64,000 bases of DNA, from assembly GCA_947650365.1 (NCBI GenBank), contig OX393557.1:26724885-26788884 (forward strand). The letters run 5' to 3'. Every line of letters begins with the position of its first letter. Position 1 is the stretch's first letter. Positions 11,801 to 22,470 of this stretch are shown here, piece by piece. A program made the position numbers and the translations under genes. Source of the stretch: Chamaelirium japonicum (lineage: Eukaryota; Streptophyta; Magnoliopsida; Liliales; Melanthiaceae). A model generated the notes under the pieces. That model worked only from the letters and a program-made list of their open reading frames with translations, made no database searches and had not been told where the DNA came from.

Positions 11801-14539
11801 CATCTCTTCTCACCTCCAGTGGCATCCTACATCAAGTCTCGTGTCCTCATACCCCAGAGCAAAATGGGGTCGCAGAAAGAAAACATCGTCATTTGGTTGA
11901 CACCACTGTTACCCTTCTGCAACATGCATCTATGCCCTATCGTTATTGGGCCGATGCCCTCTGCACAGCCACCTATTTAATCAATCGTCTCCCCTCACCC
12001 CTATTAGGCCACAAATCTCCTTTTGAGGTTCTATTTAAGCAATCCCCTGATTATCACTCTCTCCGGGTATTTGGTTCCTTATGCTTTCCCTGGCTTCGGC
12101 CTTACTCCTCCCATAAACTCGAACCTCGTTCACGACGATGTGTCTTTCTCGGTTACTGTGCTCGCTCCAAAGGATATAGGTGTCTTGATCCCTCTACGGG
12201 GATAGTGTTCATTTCTCGTCATGTTCGGTTCTTTGAGAACATCTTCCCGTTTGCACTTGACCCGCCTGCTGTCCGGCCCTCTCGCACCGTTTCCAAGCAC
12301 TCTCCTTATCTCCCATTCCTACCCCCACTCTTCTCCGCTACCAACACCACTACTGCTTCATCAGGTTCTACAACCACCACCAGTGCTCCACTTCTTCCTC
12401 CACCATGGCCGGGACTTTCCTCCGTCCAACGGTCAAGGAGCCGGCGTCCCGTTAATGCCGCTTTATCAGACTCTGGCACTGCTGCATCCTTACCAACAAC
12501 TTCAGGACTCAGAATTCCAACTACACATGCTGACAGTTCTTCCTTGGACCCCACCTCCTGCATACCGGCATCGACACGTGCTTCCTCTCCCGCTGGTTCC
12601 CCCTGTTCAAACTCCATAGAACACGGGCCATATATCAATTCCTCGGATCCTGTCGTCGGCAAGCATCCAACCCTAGCAGACTCCACTACTCCTACTGCTC
12701 CTGGCCATCCCATGGTTACTCGCTCCAAAGTAGGTGTCTTTAAGCCCAAACACCCTCTCTGTCTAACAGCCATCTCCTCCACTCCTGACATCGAACCCAC
12801 ATGCTTCACTGATGCTAATCGACATTTGGAATGGCGTCGCGCAATGTCCGCTGAATTTCAAGCTCTCCAACTGCAAGGGACGTGGTACCTCGTTCCCTCT
12901 CCTTCCTCGGCTAACGTCATCGGCTGTAAATGGGTGTTCAAACTGAAACGACGTCCTGATGGCACAGTCGCTCGCTACAAAGCTCGCCTCGTTGCTAAGG
13001 GCTTTCATCAGCAGGAAGGTGTCGACTTTCAGGAGACTTTTAGTCCAGTCGTCAAGATGGCCACGGTCAGGGTCGTTATTACTCTTGCGCTTCACTTTGG
13101 CTGGCATATTCGACAACTTGATGTCTCTAATGCATTTCTTCATGGCTTCGTTTCGGAGGAGATTTATATGCAACAACCACCCGGGTTCGTTGATCCCTCT
13201 CAACCTGGGCATGTTTGTCACCTTCGGAAGGCTATATATTGTTTGCGCCAAGCTCCCCGTGCGTGGTTCGATCGTCTCTCCACCTATCTCCAACTTCTGG
13301 GCTTTGTCATGAGTAAAAATGATAACTCACTCTTTATACAACAGATTTCTCGTCGACTCACCATACTACTTGTGTATGTCGATGTCATTCTTGTCACTGG
13401 AAATGATCCCGCGTATATTACTCACATCCTCTCTCAGATGAAGTCTCAGTTTGAGATGAAGGATCTTGGTCACCTCCATCATTTTCTTGGCATTGAGGTC
13501 TCTTCCAATGCCAAGGGCCTATTACTGCACCAACACAAATATGCTGTTGATATTCTCTCTCGCGCAGCAATGACTGATTGCAAGCCATACCTGACACCCA
13601 CCTCCTCTAAAAGGGGTCTGGATCCGGCTCTTACTGTTCCGTTTCATGATCCTACACTTTATCGGAGTCTTGCGGGTATGCTTCAATATTTGACGGTCAC
13701 TAGGCCGGATATCTCCTTTGTCGTCAACACCATTTGCCAGCACATGCATGCTCCAACAACTGGTGACTTCGCCGATCTCAAGCGGGTACTTCGCTATATC
13801 AAGGGCACCATCTCACATGGCCTCCAATTTTCCCCTGGCCCTCTTCTACTTTAAGCCTTTTCTGATGCTGATTGGGCGGGGAATGACATCGATCGGCGGT
13901 CTACTACCGGATGGCAGGAATGTGGTCTCCTGGTCTGCTAAGAAACAACCCACAGTTGCTCGCTCTTCGACGGAATCTGAATACCGGAGTCTTGCCACTA
14001 CTGCTGCTGAAGTCACTTGGCTCGTCATGCTCCTTCATGACCTACATATCCATGTGCCTGGTCCTCCCATTATCTGGTGTGACAATATCTCCGCCATTGC
14101 ATTGGCCTCAAATCCGGTATTTCATGCCCGCACCAAACATATTGAAGTGGACTACCACTTCGTTCGTGAGAAGGTAATTCAGAAGCGCCTTGAGGTTCGC
14201 CATATCTCAACGGTCGATCAACTTGCAGATATCTTCACTAAGCATCTGCCTCAGACTCGGTTCACATCATTACGGGACAAACTTCTCGTCCGCTCCGCCG
14301 ATCAGCTTGTGGGGGGCTGATAAGATATCTGTGGTTATCTCCCGTAACAATATTAGTTACGGTGATAACCACAGATATAACCAAAGATATGATATGAGTT
14401 ATCCGAATGTAATCTGTTATTCAGTATCTATTATAAATAATAAAGGCCGGACTTGAGGTTAACATCCAAGTCAACCGGCCATTCTTCACTCTCTCTCAAT
14501 CTCTCTCTCTCTAAAATTCTTTCAGATAAATGGGTTGTG

Positions 14540-14597
<58 letters not shown>

Positions 14598-16786
14598 TGA
14601 AAGTGAACTGTGGGTGTGAGGAAAAATTCTCGTAAAATTTTTCTCCCAAATTGCCCTTAGCCTTACATCTTAAGATTGACACCCAACTCCTTCCTCCCTT
14701 GCTTGCTAGTGACTGTGCTGGCCAGCCCCTAATTCCAGTCGTCCCCATGTAGGTCGTCGATACCATTGGTGCCAGTGCTGGTCACCACCACCTCTATCTC
14801 CTCACCTTCCTTCCTCCTCCTCCAATTCCCTCGATGCCTTCCTTCCACCAAAATCCGCAAAACCCTTACTTAAAACACAATGCTGGTGGGTTCCAATTGA
14901 AATTAAAATTATGGTAGTCATCGAATAATATCACACAAGATCAAGGGGTTTCAATCACCATTATAATGCCAATGTCAGCCAAAGGTTTCCAACAATGACA
15001 TACGACTCCAACCAAAGAAGAAGAAAGTGGAGGGAGGAGGAAGAGGACCTATGAGGAGAAAGAGAAGGACGAGGAGGGAGGAGGAAGAGAAGGAAGGAAG
15101 GAAGGAAGGAAGGAAAGGGGGGGGGGGGGGTGCTAGTAACCTGAAAACCCCAAGGGATGAGCAATTTGAGGAAAAAAATTGGAATTTCGTGGGTGTCTAT
15201 GCTTAAGTTGGTGGGTTCAAATAAAATTGCACGTAATTAATTGTAAAACTTTTGTCAGAAAATTCCTAAAACCCTTGAGGAGAAAGGTCTAATATAAGGT
15301 GACGTATGATTTGATCGACTCACGACTTAATTGCACCTTGTCTGAACTCTTTTTAGTTGAACTTAAACCGTTGGTCCCTTTTTGGGGTCTTGATTTACCG
15401 GCCCTAGTCATGTGCAATGCATTACCTTTGCCGGGTCAAATGATGCCAAAATGGTATATATGATAATAATGCTTTAGGAGGAGGCTCAGAACAATTGTTC
15501 TTTTTACTCCTTCACTGTGTGAATGATACCCAGAGTCAGTTTTCCATGTGCTTTTGTGCCATGTAAAAATCAAAGACATGTAAGACTAAATAATTAGGGA
15601 ACTTCTTACCTATGCATCAAATGGCAAAAAATGAGGTGTTTATTCAAAGCAAAGTAGGCTATGTACTCGAAGCTATGTATGTCATGATGAATGGTGGGGA
15701 TAATTGGTTTGGATGGTCCATCATGCATTTTCGCTGCTGCGTTTTATTCCTTCTCAGATCCTACATGTTTGTGATAGATGTGGACTCTGTGATCTTACTT
15801 GTATGATTGATATATTTTAAATTTTATGTCTTATCTTGCAGGAATGTGAAACCAAGTATAAAGATTTGGAAGAGCAGTTCTTTAATTGCGAGTAAGTATA
15901 AACATGTAAACTCGAGTTTTCCTATAGATTTATTTATCACAATATTCCAACTATATCATTACAAAAAAAAATATTTGAACTGATAATTTAATATGTTAGC
16001 GCAAATTTTTTTTTTCATAACAAGTAATGCTTATTGACTTAAAAATTCAACTTGTTCTATTGTGTCACCATGTGCTTCCTCTTATATGGGGAGGCATCTT
16101 AACTCTTTCCCATAATTAATCCTTAACATGTACTCACTGGCACACTTTACGTTCCGTATGCGGCAAAGACCAGTTTACTGCATGGATCATATGTTCTCTC
16201 TGTGCGTATGCGCACATGCATGCATACACACCTGTGAGGTGATTCAGGTAGAGGATTGAAAATAGCCCGAGAAAGAAAAGTATGAGTTAGTGTTTCTTTC
16301 TTTGTTTTAATGGTTCATTTGCATAGTTTGGTCTTAGGTTGGGAGATTGGTAGTTGCGAACTTGCGGCAAAACATGTATTAGTAGCTCCGAGTTGGACTA
16401 ATTCCACATGAATTAGATGACTCCACCAATGCCACCAAAGATAGGATTTAGAGTCCTTATATACTAGTGATTAGTGGAAAACTATGAAGCATTTATACAT
16501 CAAGAAGCCCTATGTATCCATATGAACCATATCTGATACCAATATAACATAGATATGTGGGCATACATATCAAATACAGCCCCAAGTATTCGTTATTAAA
16601 AAAGGAAATTATATATCCCCATATGACATGATACGTCTTGGATACATCCTGATACAAAAAGATACCATGGGATATTTATTTCAGTTGAGTGGTATTGTAG
16701 GTGGATCTGGGTTGGATACTACTATTAATTTATAAATGTTGGAGTATTTAAAAATTAAAATGCACTAGAGCCTCTTGGAGCTCCAG

Positions 16787-16817
<31 letters not shown>

Positions 16818-19800
16818 CGGCTAGGCCCTGGTTTCCCCAACCGTAACCAATCCCATTCCTGGTCCTGCCCCCTGTTGCTGATTGTCGGTAATATCTGAGT
16901 TGCAGATAGTATCAAATTTTTTGTCCAGTAGTGGTGATTTCTATGAATGATAAATATGATGGATGGTTAATATGCAATCTTTATGACGGATCATAGACTA
17001 TGCAATCTTTATGACGTATCATGGACTATTTGAAATCTTGAGATGTTTTTGGGTAGAAATTAATATAATATATATAGAAATATTGATTTATTAACGTATC
17101 CATATTGTATCATATCGTACTTTTTCAAGAATTGTCGTGACGATGCACTTGTATTGTATCTGTATCCCATATCCATCCAACCAGAATTGTTAGTATAGTT
17201 TGAGTTCACTTTCTCGGGATATACTTGGTGGTTGGGGCAATGATTCAAGGTATATGGAGTTAGACCTACTACATAAAGGAAAGATCCTACAAGCGGCCTT
17301 CCTCTGAAAGTATATGAGGCTTTGGAGGTTTTGAGTTGAGCAATTAGAGGGTGGAAAAGGAGTGGCATTTCTGTGGCGATGAACTATGTGGGACTCTTCA
17401 CATTTACAAAACCTTGTATTTTTTTTTTCTTTGTTAGGTAAGACATGAAACCATATTCGATATAGTATTTACATTCCTATTTGTATGCTCCATAGGAGTA
17501 AAGTTCACTGTAAGTTTTGTTTTTGGTATGTACTTTGCAACTCCACAACCAAAACTTTATTTGCCTTGAAGTATATGCCATGGTCTAAGAATTATTCATA
17601 CTCATGGAATTTATCTAGAAGAACCATTTTCAAATTCCACAAAAAATGGGTATGACGTCAAAAGGCATGTACAATTTATACACCCAATAAAATTCTGCGA
17701 AAGTAAAATTTTACTTTAAAATAAATAATGCAAGGCATTTATTACTCAAATATATTTTCAACAAGTAAAGATAATACCTCACTTTTTAGTTGAGTTAGTT
17801 TTTCTTCAGAACAAACGAAGCCTAGAAGAATGTGTAGATAGAACTCATAGAAGTCATTCCTCATAGATTGGATCTTCCTCTATTCTGATATTTGTTTTCC
17901 TTCTCTTTCGAGGTTTGGCTTGCTCCACATAGACTACGGATTTAATATACTTCGAAACAACCATAAAATATAAAAATTCCAAATTTGAGTGAGTTTTTGT
18001 GTCAAAATCGAGTTGTTCGAGGCTTCAACAAGCAGTGTATCTTATTGAGTTTGGATCTAAATAATGTGGTCATAAGTTTATTTCTTATAGATTGCTTCAT
18101 AAATATTGAAATGTTTTCTCAGTGGGTCCGTAATCTGCCTCCTTATTTGATTCAGAATCAAGGTATTGGATGATGAGTTGTTAATAACATGGGGCTTTCC
18201 GGGAGAGGAAATTGAACTGACGTATGGTAGATTATTGTAAGGTTAAAATGCTAGTGCATTGCTCGGAATATTTCTTAAACTTATATTAATCAGTTACAAT
18301 AAGCCTCGCTGGTTGAATCTTAATGGCATTTTAGTTTTTTTCTTGTTGGAAACATGGCATGACAGCAATCAGTTACAATAACCTCTGGGAACTCATTGCA
18401 CCTTCTGATTATATAATTTGTCTCACAATGAAATGAAGGGAAGGGATCACAAAGCCTAGTTGCTATTCAATTCTGCCAAAACTTCTTGCCAATCTCCCTT
18501 TTATTCTGAGGTCAAGCTTATCATTTCCCGTTGTCTTTCCTTTTCAGTGCTTGGTTTGAAGAGCTCCGGAAGCGAAGGGTTGCTGAACTGAGAAGAGAGT
18601 TGGAAATATCAGAAGTCTCCATCGGGTCAGTACTATTCCGTCTATGATTTCTAGAAGCATATCATTGTCCTTCCTTAAGTATCTGCCACCTTCATATATT
18701 GTTAGATTTGTATCGATGTCCTTTCATCTTTCTATTCAGATTATTTTAAATTGCACGTGAGGGGTTCATAGGAATTGATTAGAGCTTGGAAATTCAAAAT
18801 ATAAAGTTCCATGCTTAAATTGTTGCAGTGATAAGAATAGTTTTCTGCACTTTTTTCTCCTCTGAAGCTTTCCTTGGATATAGACGTCCCCCCAATGATG
18901 CCAAAAGATTTGATCCTTACTTTTTCCATGGAATGTATTAGATCTCATCCTGCTACCAAAATATTATGATCAATGCACTTCCATTCAACAAAAACAACTA
19001 TTTCCTTTGTTTCAAAAAGAGCTAGTTATAAACTTGTACTTGAGGATAATCTATTGGGCATTATTTAACAGCTAATATGTTGTTTGGGCAATCCCAAGAT
19101 TATCAATTCAAGAAGTTTGCTATCTTTGGTATTGATATGGAATATTTTTCCAGATTTCTGCAATCCAAGCTTGACAGTCTCAATGCCGAGAGGGAAAGAG
19201 ACAGTAGCTTCGTGTACACCACCAGCCAGACGAAATCGTCCTTGCCCAGTGGAAATGCAGACGGCGTTTATTCTTCCAGCAAAGAAGCACCCAGAGATGG
19301 ATCATCAGCTACTTGTCACTCTGGGGATACAGGAGTAGATCGGTTGCGGGAATGTCGGGTTCTGGCTTCAGTTTCATCTCAAGAAAACGTTATGACAGTC
19401 GATCTACGCAAGATTTGGGGAGTGGAGATAGGTTGGAGTCTAGACTCTGATGGCGGGCTGAAATTCCTTAAAAAGAAAAGGGCACTAAGGAAGAGGAGAT
19501 ATTGGAGTGCCAACAAGGATGAGAATTTGGATCTCAGAGCATGTCACGAGGATGCCAGAGTACAATATGAGGATTCTGGTGGAGATCTACTACGCAAGGG
19601 TAGTCATTTGGATCTGGCACGGATCTTGGATTCAATCGTGGAGCACAAGGATCTTTCGATCTTTCAACACCAACTTGCAAGCCAGGTATGATGCCTGTAA
19701 GAAAGCTTATATTAAGCCTGGTTTAATACACCAAACCATAACCATAACCACCAAGCCATGTCCCATCTACTTGGGGTCAGCTTTATGAATCCTTCTTTGC

Positions 19801-21017
19801 GATTATATTTCTTCAAGATCTAGATAATTTCATTTCATAGTTTGAGTTGGTTTTTTACTACTGTCTTTCAACCTAACATCAACCCCCAATCTTTCTCATC
19901 CGGGCTTGGGACCGGCAATGGTTGTTTTTGCTTTAATACATCAAAAACAGAAATTGAACTTATTGATATGATGATATCTACATTGATATCTACCCTCTTC
20001 GTCTAGAATCTTTTCTAGTCTAGAGGAACTTTGGAGGGTTACTACCTGGTTGCATGAGCTTAAACTGTGTAACCAATAGGGTAAATCTCCCAGCCTGCCA
20101 ACTGGCCTTTTAGGTTTCTTGGCATGTGCCCTTTCTTTCAATTGCCTTGATTAAGTTTTTGCCACCTGTCCTAGAGTGTTGACGTCAGGTTCATAGCGGT
20201 TTTTTTTTTCAATCTCCCTTTAGTCGACACCATTGGGAGGATTAGATGATGATGGTATCATCAGCATCGAATAAGCATGGCTTGCGAGTTCAAGTCGCAT
20301 CAGTGACGGCAAATTTATAGCCGACTCTAAATAGATGGGACATGGCTTGATGGTTATGGAAATCATCAGTGTGGCAAATGATCCGCCGACATTTTAAGAT
20401 CAACGAGTCTTCTAAGCAATGAATTTTTGGATCAAGGGACTTTTTAGTCCGACACATTCCCTTTTACAAATTTTGTAAATTGTTATGACCGTTTTACGGT
20501 AACGTAAGCATTACGAAGACCTTTCATATCTACATGCCGTATTTTCTAACAGAATGGAGCAAGGTACAAGAAGAAGATCCGCCGACACGTTGACTTGCAG
20601 ACCATTAGTTCGAGAATCAGCGACGGCTCAATCTCTTCTACTAGGGAGCTTTTCACGGACTTGTTCCTACTTGCCAAGAATGCTTTCGACTTCTATCCAA
20701 AGGCTTCTGCCGAGTACAAGTCAGCAATCGTGCTCCAAGACCGCCTGCTCAGAGCAGTAAGGGGGCAGTCCTATGATGGCAGTGATGCGAAGCTTCAAGG
20801 CCCGCGTGCCTGCGGTCGCAATGTGCCCGCGAGTGTGGCGGTCAGGGCTAAAGCGGCTGGAGCTCAGCTGGTGGAGAGTGGTAAGAAAGGTGGCCGCAGT
20901 GAGGCGGTGGCAGATTCGGGGGCTAGAAAGAGAGGGAGACCGTTGAAGGGTGGTCGAGGAAGTGGCAAGGGGCAAGAGGGGAGCCCGAACGGAGGGAAGA
21001 GAGCTCGAAGGAGGTGA
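8838..21017 (+). CDS. Myb/SANT-like and bromodomain protein, five exons
   Basis: The exons are 8838-8999, 15842-15891, 18548-18625, 19154-19685 and 20553-21017. All introns are GT-AG, phases match, and the TGA stop is at 21015. The predicted protein is 428 residues if started at CTG 8838. Exon 1 encodes a Myb/SANT-like segment (RWGAWEELVLGGAVLRHGT). Exons 2-3 continue with YKDLEEQF and AWFEELRKRRVAELRRELE, leading into a coiled-coil-like stretch. Residues about 249-345 form the bromodomain, with its characteristic RRHVDLQTISSRI and the NAFDFYP acetyl-lysine pocket region. The tail is basic with an AT-hook-like KRGRPLK. This order matches the plant DNA-binding bromodomain family, expected to be a nuclear reader of acetylated histones. 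Known relatives, from memory, are longer (roughly 600 residues), so the linker is short here. No in-frame ATG lies between the stop at 8745 and the Myb segment: CTG 8838 has A at -3 and G at +4, and GTG 8862 is an alternative. Intron 1 contains a whole copia element. Confidence 0.85.
9668..9874 (+). repeat. 5' LTR of copia element 1
   Basis: This 207-bp LTR begins TGATAAGATATC and ends TTCTTTCA, so the termini are TG...CA. An internal tattataaataataaa near 9778 is a plausible TATA region for the element promoter. It is identical to the 3' LTR except ttacctccc here versus ttatctccc there. Confidence 0.95.
9875..9886 (+). other. Primer binding site, initiator tRNA-Met type
   Basis: The sequence tggtatcagagc directly follows the 5' LTR. 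It is the standard copia primer binding site complementary to the 3' end of plant initiator methionine tRNA. Confidence 0.95.
9979..13854 (+). CDS. copia gag-pol polyprotein, prematurely stopped
   Basis: A 1291-residue frame starts at an ATG about 100 bp after the primer binding site. Order: gag (about 1-310) with a CCHC zinc knuckle starting CQICSRPGH near residue 287; protease with DSGA near 339; integrase with an HHCC-type finger from WHSRLGH near 473 and a DDE core (VHSDVWGP, RTDGGGEF, EQNGVAER); reverse transcriptase from about 945. The reverse transcriptase box reads YVDV at residues 1133-1136 (13375-13386) instead of YVDD, so the second catalytic aspartate is lost. A TAA at 13852-13854 interrupts RNase H. 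Plant copia proteins are normally one frame through RNase H, so this copy is defective. Confidence 0.93.
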   Translation: MTDSSSTQSSPPSSAPPLSSLSSPMLLLIKNLSSLVTIKLDDTNFMTWKDLFLSALSTFQLEHLVDGSHPVPEPTNSLYKEWILADRQLRTCILATLSPSILPTVLRLPGSRDVWVALEKRFLSQARSNVLHLRSQLQKLQKGTLSLSAYVQQIQTICDNLAAIGAPVFEPDIVLYTLNGLPAAYNNVKTALRLRLGPLAMDELSALLHAEENYLDVASTSTTSPDPHLTPAPPPASSAFTASRGGGRRGNRGGGGRFYRGRDGPDRSGFERTRGRGILGGSPSAVCQICSRPGHIALNCWHRTNIALYQSQGPPPPAALSSPALLASASPTTRNPWYADSGASNHLTPDFSNLSVASPYTGNDSVTIGNGASLPISHSGRGILHTPTSSFQLNNIYHVPTASANLLSVNRFASDNNCRLCFDSAEFVVQDKNTNKIRLRGPSRNGLYPLPSGPLSSSASAALVASVVAAPVWHSRLGHPSTGTLRFLQQRSALPFIGSFKFCCTACNLGKSHRLPFISSSSTVNRPLALVHSDVWGPSSVPSASGFLYYVSFIDEYSKYCWVFPIKNKSDVFSVFLSFKPLVENMFASRIKTLRTDGGGEFVSIAFTSLLTSSGILHQVSCPHTPEQNGVAERKHRHLVDTTVTLLQHASMPYRYWADALCTATYLINRLPSPLLGHKSPFEVLFKQSPDYHSLRVFGSLCFPWLRPYSSHKLEPRSRRCVFLGYCARSKGYRCLDPSTGIVFISRHVRFFENIFPFALDPPAVRPSRTVSKHSPYLPFLPPLFSATNTTTASSGSTTTTSAPLLPPPWPGLSSVQRSRSRRPVNAALSDSGTAASLPTTSGLRIPTTHADSSSLDPTSCIPASTRASSPAGSPCSNSIEHGPYINSSDPVVGKHPTLADSTTPTAPGHPMVTRSKVGVFKPKHPLCLTAISSTPDIEPTCFTDANRHLEWRRAMSAEFQALQLQGTWYLVPSPSSANVIGCKWVFKLKRRPDGTVARYKARLVAKGFHQQEGVDFQETFSPVVKMATVRVVITLALHFGWHIRQLDVSNAFLHGFVSEEIYMQQPPGFVDPSQPGHVCHLRKAIYCLRQAPRAWFDRLSTYLQLLGFVMSKNDNSLFIQQISRRLTILLVYVDVILVTGNDPAYITHILSQMKSQFEMKDLGHLHHFLGIEVSSNAKGLLLHQHKYAVDILSRAAMTDCKPYLTPTSSKRGLDPALTVPFHDPTLYRSLAGMLQYLTVTRPDISFVVNTICQHMHAPTTGDFADLKRVLRYIKGTISHGLQFSPGPLLL
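13855..14320 (+). pseudogene. RNase H remainder of copia element 1, frameshifted
   Basis: After the TAA at 13852 the same frame continues with the RNase H opening SDADWAGN up to about 13911. The rest of the domain (VVSWSAKKQ, SSTESEYR, WCDNISAIALA, HIEVDYHF, ADIFTKHLP) is in the +1 frame and ends at a TGA formed by the first three bases of the 3' LTR (14318-14320). Compared with the family, a few residues between the TTGW and VVSW positions are missing. The break at about 13910-13916 therefore looks like a small deletion not divisible by three. Confidence 0.85.
14318..14524 (+). repeat. 3' LTR of copia element 1
   Basis: 207 bp, TG...CA, preceded by the purine-rich gcttgtggggggc (14305-14317) as polypurine tract and followed by the target duplication gataa (14525-14529). 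It has one difference from the 5' LTR. Confidence 0.95.
14539..14594. repeat. (GA)n microsatellite
   Basis: A GA dinucleotide tract with one interruption (gaagag), immediately downstream of the copia target duplication in intron 1. Confidence 0.9.
16787..16816. repeat. Poly-C run of 30 in intron 2
   Basis: Thirty consecutive C residues occur within intron 2 of the bromodomain gene, flanked by ctccag and gcggctagg. The length should be treated as approximate because homopolymers of this size are hard to sequence. Confidence 0.9.
19741..20359. repeat. Inverted repeat pair in intron 4
   Basis: The text accaagccatgtcccatcta with ggtcagc after it (19741-19795) returns in reverse complement at 20303-20359 (tagatgggacatggcttgat). 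The arms are about 50 bp and bracket roughly 500 bp of intron 4. The arm sequence resembles a motif common at the ends of plant short interspersed or MITE-like elements. No TSD was resolved. Confidence 0.5.
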
Positions 21018-21348
21018 TGTGGTTTGTAGAGAGCTAGTTGGGAGTAGCTGCTGTTAAGTTTTCGCGAGTTTTATTCCCGTCTCTGGTTCGATCGTGCGAA
21101 GTCGAACCTTACAGTGAAATAGAAACTGATGATTTTTTTTCTTCTTTGTTTTGGTGAGGACTAACAAATAGATCTGATTTGGAAATACATGCGAGGATTT
21201 AGGGCATATTTGGTTCCTGTAAAATCGCTGCTAATTTCACCTGAACACGTGTGTTTTCAATTGCACAGCCATTGCACGACTTTATCTATTATATAAAGAG
21301 AATTGATCCGACGACACAAACCAAAATATATTACTAGTATTTAACCTG

Positions 21349-21480
21349 ATACCATGTTAGGAGACGACGGCTAGGGTTTGGAGAGGAACAGAATGATTCC
21401 ATTGAGGGACTCAAGCCCAATATATATGTACAGTAAACCCGACCCGACTATACAGTAAACCCGACCCATTACATTACATT
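21349..21480 (-). mobile_element. Fragment of copia LTR with adjoining primer site
   Basis: The stretch tgataccatgttagg then gacggctagggtttgg closely resembles the junction of LTR and primer binding site of copia element 2 at 35291-35330 (tgataccatgttacg, gacggctagggtttgg). It is probably a truncated relative on the minus strand, lying just after the bromodomain gene. Two copies of cagtaaacccgaccc follow. Confidence 0.5.
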
Positions 21481-21624
21481 AACAGTCATAAAGTTAAAAA
21501 CAATGCTATATGTTAAAGAACTAGTGAATGCCTGTGTCGATTGGCATGAAGCGGGTGTCTTCCGCAACACCCCTCCCCAATGGGTCGGTTTCTTTTACAA
21601 TCAAACATAGAGAAGAAAAGAAAC

Positions 21625-21628
<4 letters not shown>

Positions 21629-21686
<58 letters not shown>

Positions 21687-21706
21687 CGGGTGGGCCATGG
21701 GGATGC

Positions 21707-21749
<43 letters not shown>

Positions 21750-21770
21750 CGGGTGGGCCATGGGGGATGC

Positions 21771-21835
<65 letters not shown>

Positions 21836-21858
21836 CGGGTGGGCCATGGGGATGCGGT

Positions 21859-21915
<57 letters not shown>
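21629..21915. repeat. Compound (GA)n minisatellite with a conserved core
   Basis: Four (GA)n tracts are separated by three copies of a near-identical core of about 28 bp containing tcgggtgggccatgggg and atgcg (at about 21681, 21747 and 21831). The array looks like unequal duplication of a core plus its flanking GA tract. Frames across it encode only Arg-Glu or Ser-Leu repeats and are not genes. Confidence 0.85.
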
Positions 21916-21917
<2 letters not shown>

Positions 21918-22120
21918 CCTGGATTGGCTAGACCAAACGGCTTGAGGGATAAGAGGATTGTGATATGTTTGATTCGTATAATTAGAGCCTATGGATAAAT
22001 TGTCCGTGATTTGAGGATAGCAAAGTTATAAATAACCCAAATGGCCAAAACAAGTTATATAGATACAAGGGGGTACTTATAGCTTTTTTTTTTTATAGCT
22101 TTTTTTTTTTTTTTTTGAGG

Positions 22121-22122
<2 letters not shown>

Positions 22123-22195
<73 letters not shown>
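22123..22195. repeat. (CT)n microsatellite
   Basis: A CT tract of about 73 bp following two poly-T runs (22085-22116). Confidence 0.9.
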
Positions 22196-22198
<3 letters not shown>

Positions 22199-22274
22199 TA
22201 GCACGTGATTGCTCGTAGTTTAAAAAAAAAACTGAACATGTGCATATGTTCTCGCACGAGACGCGATTGAAAGG

Positions 22275-22470
22275 GCAACCAACAGGGCTCTTGGCCTGGT
22301 GGTACTTCCTCTTTCCCTTGTTGGAGAGGTTCCTTGTTCGACTCCCAGTGTAGACACCGTGGTACAAACTTTCTCTCAAGGCTGTGATGCCTTGTTTGCA
22401 CGTGCAAATCATGTCCGTTGATGCCATGTCCTGCGAGCGCCTGACCGGTCCTGCAGCCAAAAAAAAAAAA
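22275..22470 (+). mobile_element. tRNA-derived SINE candidate
   Basis: An A-box-like ttggcctggtgg (22291-22302) and a B-box-like gttcgactcc (22336-22345) lie at tRNA-like spacing. About 115 bp later the sequence ends in a 12-A tail (22459-22470). This is the architecture of a pol III-transcribed SINE. The 5' end and target duplication were not resolved. Confidence 0.5.

Larger units (their letters stand above)
9668..14524 (+). mobile_element. Young Ty1/copia LTR retrotransposon in intron 1
   Basis: This complete element has two 207-bp LTRs differing at one position, a perfect 5-bp target duplication gataa (9663-9667 and 14525-14529), a tRNA-iMet primer binding site and a polypurine tract. 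Domain order is gag, protease, integrase, reverse transcriptase, RNase H, which defines copia. The short LTRs, about 4.86-kb length and gag opening (IKLDDTNFMTWKDLF) suggest the Ale/Retrofit lineage. It is in the same orientation as the host gene. One LTR difference implies recent insertion. The coding region nonetheless carries an altered reverse transcriptase motif, a stop and a small deletion, so this copy should not be autonomous. Confidence 0.95.
9255..15223. repeat. Inverted-repeat pair bracketing the copia insertion
   Basis: The 23 bases at 9255-9277 and the reverse complement of 15201-15223 match at 21 positions (core aacccaacaacttaagc). Nearby, ttattcacaccccaaaatta (about 9105) and the reversed form around ctgtgggtgtgaggaaaaat (about 14610) also resemble each other. 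The copia element may therefore have landed inside an older inverted-repeat element in intron 1. The start motif also occurs near 41788 (attttattcacaccccaaag). Element ends and target duplication were not found. Confidence 0.35.

Noticed and set aside
10139..13312. Other-frame open reading frames inside copia element 1
   Set aside because: They overlap the well-supported gag-pol frame and carry no domain.
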